Assembly: GCA_902803795.1 (NCBI GenBank)
Contig: CADCRC010000043.1
Location: 1-7,587, forward strand
Source of the DNA: an uncultured Erysipelotrichaceae bacterium
GTDB lineage: Bacteria > Bacillota_I > Bacilli_A > RF39 > UBA660
Length of the DNA: 7,587 nucleotides
Direction: 5' to 3'
The translations under genes and the position numbers were made by a program. How positions within the stretch are numbered: position 1 is the stretch's first letter; every line of letters begins with the position of its first letter. The notes below the pieces were generated by a model. The model was not told the DNA's origin. It saw nothing but the letters and a program-made list of their open reading frames with translations, and ran no database searches. Shown here piece by piece: positions 6,581 to 7,587 of the stretch.

Positions 6581-6602
6581 TAGTTTAAAATTATGATAAA
6601 AT
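6574..6602 (+). promoter_or_regulatory. Candidate extended -10 promoter of the glycosyltransferase gene
   Basis: TG at 6594-6595, one base, then TAAAAT (6597-6602) forms an extended -10 element. The hexamer 17 nt upstream (TTTTTA) is a poor -35, as extended -10 promoters tolerate. Initiation near 6609 would give a very short leader. Position between a terminator and a start codon supports it; AT-richness weakens it. Confidence 0.4.
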
Positions 6603-6610
6603 TATTATAA

Positions 6611-6617
6611 AGAGGCG
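6611..6617 (+). promoter_or_regulatory. Ribosome binding site of the glycosyltransferase gene
   Basis: AGAGGCG lies 5 nt before ATG at 6623. It supports that start over the next in-frame ATG (codon 10), which would remove the conserved first strand KILLYTEG. Confidence 0.65.
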
Positions 6618-6622
6618 ATAAA

Positions 6623-7587
6623 ATGAAAATATTACTTTATACAGAAGGAATGAAAACAATTGGAAAGAGTGGACTAGGTAAAGCATTGGAGCATCAAATT
6701 AATTCACTAAAGCAAAATAATATAGAATATACTTTAGATCCAAAAGATATTAATAGTTGCGATATAGTACATATTAATTGGTATTTATTTAAAAGTTATT
6801 TTCTAGCTAAAAAAGCAAGAAAACTTGGCAAAAAAATAGTATATCATGCACACTCAACAGAGGAAGATTTTAAAAATTCATTTAAATTTTCCAATCAAAT
6901 TGCCCCATTATTCAAATGGTGGATAAAAAAATGTTATTCTTTAGGAGATGTTATAATAACTCCAACTGAATATTCTAAAAGGTTATTAGAAGGTTATGGA
7001 TTAAAAAAACAGATTTATGCAATAAGTAATGGAATATATACTGATTTTTTTGAGCATAATGATAAATATGGTGAAGAATTTAGAAAAAAATATAATTATA
7101 AAAAAACAGATAAGGTAATTATGGGAGTAGGTCTATATTTAAAAAGAAAAGGAATACTTGATTTTGTAGAACTAGCAAAAAGACTACCACAATATAAATT
7201 TATATGGTTTGGATATACAGATTTAAAACTAGTACCAAATGAAATAAAAGAAGCAGTAAATACAAAATTAGATAATTTATTATTTGCAGGTTATGTAGAG
7301 CAAGATTTCTTAAGAAAAGCATATTCTGGAGCCAATTTATACTTGTTTCCAACACTAGAAGAAACAGAAGGAATACCAATACTTGAAGCACTAACATCAA
7401 AAATACCAACACTTGTAAGAGATATACCCGTATTTGAAGAATTTGAAAAAGACAAAGAGGTATATAAAGCAAAAAATATAGATGAATTTGAAAAAGAAAT
7501 AATAGATATATTAGAAAATAACAAAAAATCACTAACAGAAAATGGATATAAAAAAGCAATAAAAAAAGATAGTAAAATAGTAGGAAA
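6623..7587 (+). CDS. GT4 glycosyltransferase, CpoA/BgsA-like glycolipid synthase (3' end missing)
   Basis: An open frame of 321 whole codons runs off the right edge without a stop. Similar enzymes have about 330-350 residues, so little is missing. The N-terminal half has KILLYTEGMKTIGKSGLGKA (2-20), VHINWY (about 49-54), VYHAHSTEEDF (73-83), DVIITPTEYSKRLL (109-122) and AISNGI (133-138). These closely resemble CpoA of pneumococcus and BgsA of enterococci as I recall them. The C-terminal GT-B half has VGLYLKRKG and the donor-binding EX7E motif (E247 and E255, in EETEGIPILE). Such enzymes add a second hexose from a UDP-sugar to monoglucosyl-diacylglycerol at the inner membrane face, making the non-charged glycolipids that set membrane curvature and anchor lipoteichoic acid. 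No membrane segment is visible, as expected for a peripheral protein. Whether the donor is UDP-glucose or UDP-galactose cannot be read from the sequence. A terminator separates it from rny. Confidence 0.85.
   Translation, partial: MKILLYTEGMKTIGKSGLGKALEHQINSLKQNNIEYTLDPKDINSCDIVHINWYLFKSYFLAKKARKLGKKIVYHAHSTEEDFKNSFKFSNQIAPLFKWWIKKCYSLGDVIITPTEYSKRLLEGYGLKKQIYAISNGIYTDFFEHNDKYGEEFRKKYNYKKTDKVIMGVGLYLKRKGILDFVELAKRLPQYKFIWFGYTDLKLVPNEIKEAVNTKLDNLLFAGYVEQDFLRKAYSGANLYLFPTLEETEGIPILEALTSKIPTLVRDIPVFEEFEKDKEVYKAKNIDEFEKEIIDILENNKKSLTENGYKKAIKKDSKIVG

Noticed and set aside
7200..7559. Reverse-strand open frames of 119 and 77 codons within the glycosyltransferase gene
   Set aside because: Their composition is almost only Leu, Ile, Phe, Tyr and Ser, as expected from the complement of AT-rich coding sequence. 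The + strand frame carries the GT4 motifs.

Overview
This is a very AT-rich window in which every supported gene lies on the + strand. The gene set suggests a low-GC Firmicute of the Bacilli/Mollicutes-adjacent kind, probably an uncultured host-associated lineage. The evidence is RNase Y, a RelQ-type small alarmone synthetase, a CpoA/BgsA-type glycolipid glycosyltransferase, strong GGAGG-type ribosome binding sites and A/T-ending codons throughout. Trp is written TGG and no reading frame contains an internal TGA, so the standard bacterial code (table 11) fits. I cannot name the genus.

Region 1 (1-4807) is one tightly packed co-directional gene series whose promoter lies upstream of the window. 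It holds the last 44 codons of mnmA (tRNA 2-thiouridylase), tex (S1-domain RNA-binding protein), an unrecognised single-pass membrane protein, an unrecognised 89-residue acidic protein, relQ (small (p)ppGpp synthetase, TTG start), and a divergent NifS/IscS-type cysteine desulfurase. The gaps are 12, 2, -10, 14 and -4 nt, so cotranscription and partial translational coupling are likely. The theme is translation and stress: tRNA thiolation with a possible sulfur donor in the same operon, an RNA-binding accessory factor and an alarmone synthase.

Region 2 (4808-4979) is an intergenic stretch with two candidate sigma-A-type promoters in tandem. A 7-bp inverted repeat lies between the stronger promoter and a strong Shine-Dalgarno sequence. 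Region 3 (4980-6548) is rny, a complete RNase Y of typical length, closed by a hairpin plus T-rich terminator. Region 4 (6623 to the end) is a GT4-family glycosyltransferase of the CpoA/BgsA/diglucosyl-diacylglycerol-synthase kind. It has its own candidate extended -10 promoter and runs off the right edge, probably lacking only its last residues.

Most of the window is conserved core genome, and I saw no mobile element, CRISPR array, tRNA or rRNA. The least explained parts are the two unknown proteins between tex and relQ, the altered active-site surroundings of the cysteine desulfurase, and the hairpin at the predicted 5' end of the rny transcript.
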